Origin: Trichobilharzia szidati
Lineage: Eukaryota; Platyhelminthes; Trematoda; Strigeidida; Schistosomatidae
Direction of reading: 5' to 3'
DNA length: 64,000 nucleotides
Assembly: GCA_944472155.2 (NCBI GenBank)
Contig: OX235277.1
Span: forward strand, 16,688,804-16,752,803
Part shown: piece after piece, positions 23,035-32,327 of the stretch
Position numbering within the stretch: position 1 is the stretch's first letter
Layout: each line of letters begins with the position of its first letter
The notes under the pieces: generated by a model
Seen by the model: only the letters and a program-made list of their open reading frames with translations
Told to the model about the DNA's origin: nothing
Databases searched by the model: none
Position numbers and translations under genes: made by a program

Positions 23035-25337
23035 ATATAACTGTCTTTTAATAACTTTTTCATATAACAAACCACATCTGGAACTATCCCATGAATGTAT
23101 TTCTTCTGAATTTGAAATAACCCATAACTAATTTTCACTCATTTAAATAATTCATAAAGGAAATTTATGTATACGAAATAGGCGTTTCTGCATTATTGAT
23201 GGGTTAATAACAAGCCACGTTGAGGTTCCTGACTGTTTAAAGTGAAATGTTTTCCGTTTCCTACAGTTCATAGTATTCGTTAGATAGTAGAGTTTCGCAG
23301 ATATTCTTAAACGTGGCCAATGTTATTGTGCTAATATTAACATTTAACACTGTATAATGCAAGATTACGAGGTATTGTTCACAGAAACACCAGGAATAAA
23401 TAATATGATATCAACCCATAATTAAACAATATATCAGAATCATCATTGATCAAAGAATAACCAGAATCCTCAGTTAATTAGGAGTGAAATGTAGTCCACT
23501 TGAAAAAACAACAAGATACTCCATAGAAATATATGACATATATATGCCGGTGATGCTCCTTCTATGTTTCGAAGCATGCTGAACTAAGGAAATGGCTTTA
23601 TAATCCTCTAGAACACACCGAAAATTAATATTTCATAATCCATGAAATAGATCTATTACTAAGTCAATATATTTGTCATATATATATTCAACAGACCGAG
23701 CGGATATAGATTCGCAAACGTGAAACCTTCTTACGCTGTATATTTCATGCAGAGATATCCCTAAAAAATGTCTTTCCCTCCGAGAATATACCCACAGTAT
23801 ACAGTGAACGAACGCAACTGAAAGACTACTACAAATATTAATAATGAAATATCGATAGGCATAGAACGACTAATATTTAGCTCAAGAGAGTAATATGTTG
23901 GTTCATTCGAGTTCTCCGAGCTACTTTGCTTAGCTGTGAGGCCTTCATTGGCTAATCACACTTGAAATAAGCATTAGGAATTTTCAAATAGTTTGTTATT
24001 CACTTGACCTAGCAAACACTGTGAACTCATGTTGGCCAAATAATCAGTTACACCAGCTACAACCGAATAGAAAACAGACAAATACATGTTAACATTACTC
24101 ATGATGCAATGGATCTATTTCATCGCCCTTACATTTGAAAAAATGAGCGAATAATTTCTCAAGACTTTCTTCTACTGAGGATGTTAACCTTCAATTCAAC
24201 TAACTGAATCAAAAGTTTTAAGTGAAACCAAGAGAAAAATCACGTACCAGATTGACAGACCATATTTAAAATCACTGGAACACCATTCAATGCTTGTGTG
24301 AGGGAAGTCTGTCTCTCTGTCTGCAAATTCCTTGCTGTATCATTAGTACGGTTTTTGGAATAAAGCAAATTATTATTAATATTAGAGGCACATTGAAACA
24401 GTCACTAAATACATCCAGAATTGTCATGCACCGGAAACCGATATCTTTCAGCTTATTGGCAGCACGATTCAGTTCAAATATAGGTAATTCAAAATCATTC
24501 AATGTAATGTGCCTAAAACAATGAAGATAGCTCAAGTAACTCTCAGTAAAATAAATAAGAAAGGAGAAGTCTTGACGAATTTTCCGGGTCAAGTGATTTG
24601 AAGATTGGGTTCTAGGTATGCGAAAATAACAATGTTCGTAAAAAGAGATGTATTTCACCTGAAGGACACAACAGAAAATAGGGAGACTTCATCAAAATCT
24701 GAAGTAGGTTAGCGATTAGAGCCATTAAGACGACATGACATCTGAATGTACCTCTCTGTTCACGACTTCTCACTGGAACTCCAGGAAACTCTATCCTGCA
24801 CAAGGTCACTGTTGAGAATCAGATTAATTTTCAATGGTTGACTTTTTAAATATAAGATTTGTTATCATGAGTTGACCACAGATTGATATCAGTAAGAGAA
24901 TTATTGAAGGCTGTAGAGTACTGGACAGCTGTTTCATCCTAGTATGAGAATCACCGGCAGTAGGCAGAATAAAAAAGCTGTCCAGTACTCCCTGGATTTT
25001 AATGATTCTCTAACTGATATCAGTCCATGATCAGATCGTAAAAGTAAATGTAATCCCTCCAAACCAAATATTGAAAACACAAATTAACCATAAAAGACAC
25101 AATATCCACACCCAAATTTTTTCAGGTTTATTTCATGTAGAAGTATGCTATGCTGATGGTATCCAGTGAGACAATGAAATTTACGCTACTAAACTTTCCA
25201 GCTTGAAGTTCGCATTCAGAATGAAAAATTCTTTGCAATCTAATGTAGATTAATGTGCGGAAATAATAAGAAACCTCTTCACTCTCACACTGAAGAAAAC
25301 TTTCATCTCTGTTAAATTTGAACTTTTATTTCTATAG
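23035..25337. other. 3' flank of gene copy 1
   Basis: No gene seen. Homologous (inverted) to 46300-43980, and its 23370-24280 part recurs at 38150-39100. ORFs at 24287-24658 on both strands are not conserved between copies. Confidence 0.5.
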
Positions 25338-25430
25338 AAAAGCTGTGAATTGCATGAAACTAAAGCACAAGTCACCACTGTTGGCGACATCAACGATCTT
25401 CTTTCAACATTTTTGCCCGTGTGGAGCTAA
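25338..25430 (+). CDS. Candidate alternative terminal exon for copy 1 (block A2)
   Basis: Same acceptor as at 118. The frame is open for 30 codons to TAA because the codon that is TAG in block A1 is TGG here. It lies 2.3 kb downstream of the copy-1 terminal exon and could be its alternative 3' exon. Confidence 0.4.
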   Translation, partial: KSCELHETKAQVTTVGDINDLLSTFLPVWS

Positions 25431-25898
25431 GTATTTTGGCCGAACTGATCGTTTGCCACTCAGTAATAAATCGATGTTACTTTTCTTCTGCCTTGATATA
25501 TTAATTGAGAGCATAGGTTCCATACAAATATTTTAATAATATTTTCACCAGGTTCGTTCATCTTCATACAACTGAGATGTATTGTAATAATTCATGTTAT
25601 TTTTACTTCTATATTACTATGTATGATAAGAACGTGTGTTATAAGAATGTTCAGAACGTGTAAGATTAACCACGTCTTCTTAATTTTTCTCTGGAATTCA
25701 TAAAAAGAAATAATTATTTTGAAAAAAATATGTTTAACAAAGTCACTGTTTGCATCAAATTTGATTTCATTACTGATTGATACTCAATTCTGAAGCAAAA
25801 TACCTTGTCTTAACAAAGATTTCACAGTTTCTCACCAAATATTATCTGAAGCTAAGCTAATTTATCAACTATGCAGCATAATTACATTTGATGGATGG

Positions 25899-26220
25899 TG
25901 CCAATGGACGTGAACATTGAACGTTTGTTTTACTGGGTCTGGCAGCCATTGGCAGGCAACCGAAGGCGCGAATGGAACGATCTCTTGCAAGTTGAAAGAA
26001 GACTGGAATTCAATACGAATAAAAGTACTTTATAACTTCATTTGTACATAACATTTGTTTGCAGACTTTGTAGTTGTCTTCAATTTAATTGCCAAACAAT
26101 ATAATTTCGTTCAAGGAATACTGGTGTTTTGGATTTAAAGTTGAAGCAATTACATAGTATTTATCGGTTCAATCGCTTAAGTCTTCATAGAATAGGAACT
26201 TAGGGCTAAGTTCCTTGACA
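25899..26220 (+). repeat. 5' LTR of the BEL/Pao element
   Basis: 322 bp, TG...CA, identical to the 3' LTR except at position 3. A polyadenylation-like AATAAA lies at its centre (ATACGAATAAAAG). Confidence 0.95.
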
Positions 26221-26351
26221 GTTTTTATTCTTCTCCAAGTCTTTGTGGGCGCCTTCTGGAAATCGTCTGGGTGTACTTACTAGATCTGCAGCCAGCTTCT
26301 CTTTGGACAAGCATTATCAACGCAATTGGGATTCTTTGGTAACGTTGGATA
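26221..26351 (+). other. BEL/Pao 5' untranslated leader
   Basis: Between the 5' LTR and the ATG; the tRNA primer-binding site should begin at or just after 26221, but I cannot assign the tRNA from sequence alone. Confidence 0.6.
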
Positions 26352-29300
26352 ATGCCTGGGTCAAGAAAGGGACATGGCACAATGGAAGCAGACAAAAAAG
26401 TAAGTCACGATGAGTTGCCTGTTAATCGTAATGATATGTATGATGCTCAGTATGTTAAGTTTGATGTTCACGCTTCACCGTTAAGTGACAGTAAGGGTTT
26501 AAGATTGCCTAAGTTTGAACCGCGATACTTCGATGGAAACCCAGCCGACTACCCACAGTTCATCAAAGAGTTTGAGGTCATGCTGAGTGGTTTTGTATTG
26601 AATGATGAAATGAAGTTAATGTATTTGTTGAGATATTGCACTGGTGTAGCTGCAAGAGCCATACAGTGCTGTAAGTTTATGCCCCCGAACGAAGGATATG
26701 ATGAGGCCATGAAGATACTCCGTCAGAGGTTTGGGAGGCCATTTATGATATCCCGTAACGTCTTTGAGACTGTCAAAGGTAATGGATCACAACTACGCGA
26801 TAACTCAGAGGAACTCACAGAGTTCTTGGACAGCTTGATGGTCTATAGAAATACTCTTGTGTCTCTTAATTGTGTGGAAGAATTGAATTCAAGTTCCGTG
26901 CTTGAGACTGTTGCCAAGAGATTACCGGACCGTCTGCAAAGAAAGTTCATAAAGGTTAGCTCCCGACTAGAGGAACTTGGTATGGAGCCTGGATTCGATG
27001 ACATTGTGAGGCTAGTAAAGGACAGTGTCAATCAAGCCACGGGCAAATTCGCCAGCATTCTACATTCTAAGGTAAAACCCAAGGAACCGGCGAATATAAA
27101 GAAGACATTTGTAGTGAATGCCCAAGGTACAACGAGAAGAGATGAGTGTATTGTTTGCCATGACACGCATCATTTGAGTGATTGTACTCGCTTCATTGCT
27201 ATGTCACCCGTAGAAAGGTTAAAAGTGGCAAAACAGAAGAGGTTATGTTTCAGTTGTTTAAAGTCAGGGCACACAAAGTTGATTTGTAAGGCGACAGACA
27301 AGGAGAGTGGTAGTTCAACCGATATGCACCCACTTCTGAGGACAGTAAATGAACCGGGAAAATCAGTTAATTGTAATAGCACCTCTAGCCCCCTTGATAA
27401 TCCACAAGTTTACTTAGGAGTATTACCAGTTAAAATCAGAAGACCGAAATCTTCAGTGGATACTTACGCATTGTTAGATAATGGATCAGATGTCACGCTG
27501 TTGGACGCTCAGTTAGCCGGCCAGTTAGGCATTAAGGGTGTTAAAGAACCCTTAGTAATGAATACCTTTAATTCATCGGACAGATTAACATGTGAACGAG
27601 TCTCCTTTTGGTTAGACTCCTTGGTAACGGGAGAATCTATTAAGGTCGCAACTGCGTATATCACCCCCAGCCTGAAACTTGGAGAAGCCAAAGTGCCAGA
27701 TCGTGAAGTAGTTACTAATAAACCGCATCTGTCTGATATAACGTTCCCAGCTCTGCGAGATAACAAGGTGAAATTGCTTATTGGATGTAATGTACCTTCT
27801 GCTCATAAGGTACTAGAGGAAAGATATGGTGATAAAGAGGACTTATATGCCACTAAAACCCCTCTAGGGTGGACTATTCGAGGACCTGTGTCGAAGGCTC
27901 AAGCGTTGCCCTTGGTTACGGTCAACGAAGTGAGTATAGAACGTATGGTCCGGGATATGTATGATAAAGAATTCCACGATAATAGTTCTGAGGAAAGAGG
28001 TCGGTCTGTTGAAGATAGGAAGGCAGCAAAATTGGTTAATGAAGCCTGTACGTTTGAGAATGGTCGATTTGTCGTGGGATTACCTTGGAGAACTGAGCAG
28101 AAACAGACTGTCTGTAACAGAGAGACGGCAATGAGGAGACTTCTGAGTTTAAGAAGGAAGTTCCTAGCAAATGCAGATCTGTGGTCCAAGTATAAAGAGG
28201 TCATTGACAAGCACATAGTGAAAGGTTACGTGGAAAGATTGGTTAATCAGAATGAACCAGGGAAATGGTACCTGCCTCATCACCCAGTCTTTAACCCCAA
28301 GAAACCCAACAAACTTCGTGTAGTCTTTGATTGTTCCGCGAAACACGAAGGTGTTTCCTTGAATGAAAGTTTGTATAGTGGCCCGGACTGCGTAGGATCG
28401 CTAGTAGGATTGTTGCTGAGATTCAGAATGTCCCCGGTCGCCATTGCAGCTGACATCGAAGAGATGTTTTTACAAGTAAAGGTGCCAGAACGTGACAGAG
28501 ACCATTTGAGGTTCCTGTGGTTCGACGGTGATCCCCACAGTAGAATATCCGAATACAGGATGACTGTTCATCCGTTTGGTGCTACCTCGTCTCCGTTTTG
28601 TGCTAACTTCGCTCTTCGTAAAGCAGTGTCCATGTTTGGTCCTCCTGAACTTCTAGATGTCGTTGATTGTTGTTTCTATGTGGACGACTGCTTAGCATCC
28701 TTTGATGATATTGCATCTGCGATCAACTTTGCAGAGACCCTTAGTAATGTACTATCCAAGGCCGGGTTTCGTTTGAAAAAGTGGGTCTCAAACAATTTGG
28801 AAGTCTTAAAGCAAATAAGTCCAGAAGAGAGAGCACCGGCGGTGAGAGACCTGTCCGTTGACACACTACCCATAGAACGCACCTTAGGTTTGCAATGGAA
28901 TATCAACTCAGATACCTTTGAATTTAGTATGGGAAACATCGATAAACCGGTCACCAGAAGAGGCATATTGTCCGTATTGTCCTCGGTCTTCGATCCACTT
29001 GGTCTAGTAGCACCTTATTTGCTTCCTGCGCGAAAACTGTTTCAAGAGACTTGTAAAGGGGAGTTACGGTGGGATGATCCACTGAGTGAAGGAATTGCTG
29101 AAAAATGGGAGAAGTGGGTCAACAACCTACGATCATTAAGGCAGTATCCCATCGCCCGTCCACTGAAGCAATCGGGGGATTTTAAGATTGTGGATTTTCA
29201 TGTATTCTCTGATGCCTCTGAAGTTGGTTACGGGGCTGCTGTGTACGTTAGAACTGCCTTTGGAGATAATAAGGATGTTCGTCTTGTGATGGGGAAGTCC

Positions 29301-31259
29301 AGAGTTGCACCCATAAAGGTTGTGTCAATACCAAGGTTGGAGCTGACAGCAGCATTGTTAGCAGTTCAGCTGTTTGCGACGGTGAGTACGGAACTGAACA
29401 GTCCCATCTGTCAAGTAACGTTTTGGACAGACTCCATGACAGTTATATATTACATACGAAACGATTCGGCTAGATATCATCGATTTGTAGCTAATCGGGT
29501 GTCACGAATTCGCGAAGCTACTCGAGTTGAACAGTGGAGATATGTACCATCTAAGGAAAATCCTGCTGATATAGCATCAAGAGGCGTGGCCGATATAAAT
29601 GTGATTAAAAATAAGTGGTGGAGTGGCCCTGACTTCTTAAGACGAGCAGACTGCCTGTGGCCGAGTAAGAAGGAGGAACCACCGATATGTGAGGAGGACC
29701 TAGAGTTAAGTGTAAATGCCAAAGTGACATATACACAAACAAGGTATTCCGGTTTACATCCATTGTTTAATTGGTATTCCTCTTGGCACAAGTTAGTGAA
29801 AGCCGTCGCGTGGTTGACCCGGTATGTGTCATATTTGCAGGTTATGTATCTACGACGAAATGATATTCAGACTAAAGGACTTCTAACTGTTGAAGACTTG
29901 AACAATGCCGAAACAGCCATTGTGAAGGCTATCCAGTGGGAAGCATGGGGAGAAATCGCTAATGAAGATAGTTATGACTTCGAGAACTTCAAAGTACGAA
30001 TGGACAGGTTAAATCCAATAATCTTAGATGGCGTAGTTAGAGTCGGAGGACGCCTACAAATGCTCGAGGCACCATATGAGACCCTTCATCCAGCCTTATT
30101 GCCTAACGACCACCCAGTCACTACGCTTATTATAAGACATCACCACGAATTCGAGGGTCATCTGGGTACATCACAAGTATTGTCGAGCATCCGACGAAGG
30201 TATTGGATAGTTAAAGGTGGTGCAGCCGTGCGGAAAGTGATTAATAAGTGCGTGATTTGCAAACGTCAGAACGCTAGTGCGGTTCAGCAGATGATGGCCC
30301 CACTTACGAAGTGGCAAGTGTCTGAAGGTAACTATCCGTTTGAGTACGTAGGAGTGGATTTGTTTGGACCATTCATGGTGAGAAGAGGTAGAAGTTCGTG
30401 TAAGAGATATGGTTGCTTGTTTACCTGTTTGAAAATGAGGGCCGTGCACATCGAAATGGTTCATACGTTAACTACAGATTCGTTCATTCTGGCATTGCTT
30501 AGATTCATAAGCCGTCGAGGTACTCCAAAGATGATGTTCAGTGATAGGGGAACGAACTTCATCGGATGTCACGCAGAGCTTAAAGGGCGTACTGGTGATC
30601 CCTGCACGAGAGTGCATGAAGAACTATTGAAAAGAAACATAGAGTGGCATTTCAATCCACCACAAGCCAGTCACAGAGGGGGGCTTTGGGAGAAACTTGT
30701 CGGAATTATTAAACGTGTTCTAAGTTCTATCGTTAAAAACCAAAACTTGACTGATGAAACCCTAGAGACGTTTTTATGTGAAGCCGAAAGAATTCTAAAC
30801 GACCGACCGCTTTCGCCGGTAAGAGATGATGTGAAGGACTTTGATGTTTTAACTCCAAATAAACTACTATTATTGCGAAGTAATCCAGGTTTAGAAGAAG
30901 GGTGCACGGAACCGAGACCCATGGTCAGAAGATGGAGACAAGCTAAGCATCTGAGAGATGTGTTTTGGAAGAGATGGTTTAAAGAGTATATACTTACACT
31001 CCAATCAAGAGATAAATGGAAGAAGACGTATCGAAATTTGCAAGTTGGTGATGTGGTTTTAGTTTCGGATAAGACTTCTACAGGTAAATGGCCTCTAGGA
31101 GTAATAGAAGGAGTAACATGTAGTAATGATGGGTTGGTGAGGACAGTGGAAGTGAGGACAAAATACGGCACGCTGACGCGAGATATTCGAAAATTATGCT
31201 TGCTTGAAGTGCTAGAGAACAGATCAGAGGCTGGACAATCCGACGATTTTCCAACTTAA
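26352..31259 (+). CDS. BEL/Pao Gag-Pol polyprotein, intact, 1635 aa
   Basis: Retrotransposon polyprotein for particle formation, reverse transcription and integration. Visible in order: Gag-like region (DUF1759-type, about 50-230); two zinc-knuckle-like motifs (Cys/His from about 263, and C-F-S-C-L-K-S-G-H near 299); a retropepsin-like motif L-L-D-N-G-S-D near 372. Next come RT with L-R-V-V-F-D-C near 654 and the Y-V-D-D catalytic box near 775, then RNase H starting F-S-D-A-S near 951. The integrase has an HHCC zinc finger (about 1261-1300) and the catalytic triad in V-D-L-F-G-P (1332), S-D-R-G-T-N-F (1395) and G-L-W-E-K (1440). A DUF5641-type C-terminus covers about 1530-1620. No frameshift or stop separates gag and pol, as is usual in this group. 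Start taken at the first ATG; a second Met lies at residue 11. Confidence 0.95.
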   Translation: MPGSRKGHGTMEADKKVSHDELPVNRNDMYDAQYVKFDVHASPLSDSKGLRLPKFEPRYFDGNPADYPQFIKEFEVMLSGFVLNDEMKLMYLLRYCTGVAARAIQCCKFMPPNEGYDEAMKILRQRFGRPFMISRNVFETVKGNGSQLRDNSEELTEFLDSLMVYRNTLVSLNCVEELNSSSVLETVAKRLPDRLQRKFIKVSSRLEELGMEPGFDDIVRLVKDSVNQATGKFASILHSKVKPKEPANIKKTFVVNAQGTTRRDECIVCHDTHHLSDCTRFIAMSPVERLKVAKQKRLCFSCLKSGHTKLICKATDKESGSSTDMHPLLRTVNEPGKSVNCNSTSSPLDNPQVYLGVLPVKIRRPKSSVDTYALLDNGSDVTLLDAQLAGQLGIKGVKEPLVMNTFNSSDRLTCERVSFWLDSLVTGESIKVATAYITPSLKLGEAKVPDREVVTNKPHLSDITFPALRDNKVKLLIGCNVPSAHKVLEERYGDKEDLYATKTPLGWTIRGPVSKAQALPLVTVNEVSIERMVRDMYDKEFHDNSSEERGRSVEDRKAAKLVNEACTFENGRFVVGLPWRTEQKQTVCNRETAMRRLLSLRRKFLANADLWSKYKEVIDKHIVKGYVERLVNQNEPGKWYLPHHPVFNPKKPNKLRVVFDCSAKHEGVSLNESLYSGPDCVGSLVGLLLRFRMSPVAIAADIEEMFLQVKVPERDRDHLRFLWFDGDPHSRISEYRMTVHPFGATSSPFCANFALRKAVSMFGPPELLDVVDCCFYVDDCLASFDDIASAINFAETLSNVLSKAGFRLKKWVSNNLEVLKQISPEERAPAVRDLSVDTLPIERTLGLQWNINSDTFEFSMGNIDKPVTRRGILSVLSSVFDPLGLVAPYLLPARKLFQETCKGELRWDDPLSEGIAEKWEKWVNNLRSLRQYPIARPLKQSGDFKIVDFHVFSDASEVGYGAAVYVRTAFGDNKDVRLVMGKSRVAPIKVVSIPRLELTAALLAVQLFATVSTELNSPICQVTFWTDSMTVIYYIRNDSARYHRFVANRVSRIREATRVEQWRYVPSKENPADIASRGVADINVIKNKWWSGPDFLRRADCLWPSKKEEPPICEEDLELSVNAKVTYTQTRYSGLHPLFNWYSSWHKLVKAVAWLTRYVSYLQVMYLRRNDIQTKGLLTVEDLNNAETAIVKAIQWEAWGEIANEDSYDFENFKVRMDRLNPIILDGVVRVGGRLQMLEAPYETLHPALLPNDHPVTTLIIRHHHEFEGHLGTSQVLSSIRRRYWIVKGGAAVRKVINKCVICKRQNASAVQQMMAPLTKWQVSEGNYPFEYVGVDLFGPFMVRRGRSSCKRYGCLFTCLKMRAVHIEMVHTLTTDSFILALLRFISRRGTPKMMFSDRGTNFIGCHAELKGRTGDPCTRVHEELLKRNIEWHFNPPQASHRGGLWEKLVGIIKRVLSSIVKNQNLTDETLETFLCEAERILNDRPLSPVRDDVKDFDVLTPNKLLLLRSNPGLEEGCTEPRPMVRRWRQAKHLRDVFWKRWFKEYILTLQSRDKWKKTYRNLQVGDVVLVSDKTSTGKWPLGVIEGVTCSNDGLVRTVEVRTKYGTLTRDIRKLCLLEVLENRSEAGQSDDFPT

Positions 31260-31280
31260 GGACGTAGACCTGAGAAGGGT

Positions 31281-31307
31281 TGTAGGCGTACTGCTGTAAG
31301 TCCTACA
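31281..31307 (+). repeat. 3' UTR hairpin repeat, unit 1
   Basis: TGTAGG...CCTACA stem around a 15-nt loop, within a longer segment that recurs at 31475-31501. Lies 21 nt after the gag-pol stop. Confidence 0.6.
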
Positions 31308-31474
31308 ATTCTTCAAAGGTAGTACGTCGAAGAGCAGTCCATCGTACTTGGTGTATTATTTTGTATATATGTTCATGTTGTATATAATCAATTGGTATCA
31401 TCCCTCTTCTATGTGTTGATTAATTTTGTTTGTGTCCGGACGTCTTCCACCTGGAGCGTCAACCTGAGAAGAAA

Positions 31475-31501
31475 TGTAGGCGTACTGCTGTAAGTCCTAC
31501 A
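31475..31501 (+). repeat. 3' UTR hairpin repeat, unit 2
   Basis: Same stem and identical loop as unit 1, with related flanks (ACCTGAGAAG before, TTCTTCAA after). A tandem-duplicated UTR segment. Confidence 0.6.
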
Positions 31502-32000
31502 GTTCTTCAAGGGTAGCTCGTCAAGGCAGAATCCGCGATATTTGATGTATTGATTGTACATATGTTTGTGTTGAGTAATTAAGTGGGTTTCGATTCATCT
31601 GATTGTCGGTTAATCTTATAGTTGTCGCATTGTGTGAATCATCTTGTAATGTTTTGTAAGCACTTCTGAATTCGCTTCTAAACTTGTGAGTGAATCGTGT
31701 AATGTTAGAGTCAGCGTACGCGATTGGATACGCCGGGGAGAGGATTGGGCTAGAGTGGAATGAAGCAATCGATAATTTGTGAACGAGATCCGTGGTGGTA
31801 TCGTCGTCAGAGAGCGTAGACCCCATGCGCCGGGGAGAGCGTGTAGGTGTGATGTGGTATGTTTGCTGTGTGTTGGGCTTTTTTGTCTTGCTTTTCCAAT
31901 TTTAGCCTAGTCCCGATTGGCCCAGGTTCCCGCATTGGCAGTTCAGTTCAAGGTTATCGCCGTTGTGGAAAAAAGGGATGGACCCTTTTTTGCCGGGGAG

Positions 32001-32322
32001 TGTCAATGGACGTGAACATTGAACGTTTGTTTTACTGGGTCTGGCAGCCATTGGCAGGCAACCGAAGGCGCGAATGGAACGATCTCTTGCAAGTTGAAAG
32101 AAGACTGGAATTCAATACGAATAAAAGTACTTTATAACTTCATTTGTACATAACATTTGTTTGCAGACTTTGTAGTTGTCTTCAATTTAATTGCCAAACA
32201 ATATAATTTCGTTCAAGGAATACTGGTGTTTTGGATTTAAAGTTGAAGCAATTACATAGTATTTATCGGTTCAATCGCTTAAGTCTTCATAGAATAGGAA
32301 CTTAGGGCTAAGTTCCTTGACA
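32001..32322 (+). repeat. 3' LTR of the BEL/Pao element
   Basis: 322 bp, preceded immediately by a purine run (GGGGAG, 31995-32000) that is the likely plus-strand primer site, and followed by the GATGG target duplication. Confidence 0.95.
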
Positions 32323-32327
32323 GATGG

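Larger units (their letters stand above)
25899..32322 (+). mobile_element. Complete BEL/Pao-type LTR retrotransposon
   Basis: Two 322-bp LTRs (25899-26220 and 32001-32322), beginning TG and ending CA, flank a single gag-pol ORF. The 5-bp direct repeat GATGG at 25894-25898 and 32323-32327 is the target duplication. Block A1 (around 690-705) preserves the empty site, confirming the exact edges. The LTRs differ at only one position that I can find (third base, C versus T), so insertion was recent. Domain order (gag, zinc knuckles, aspartic protease, RT, RNase H, integrase in one frame) is BEL/Pao. It resembles the Sinbad/Saci-1 kind described in schistosomes, but which family is not determined. 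Confidence 0.95.
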
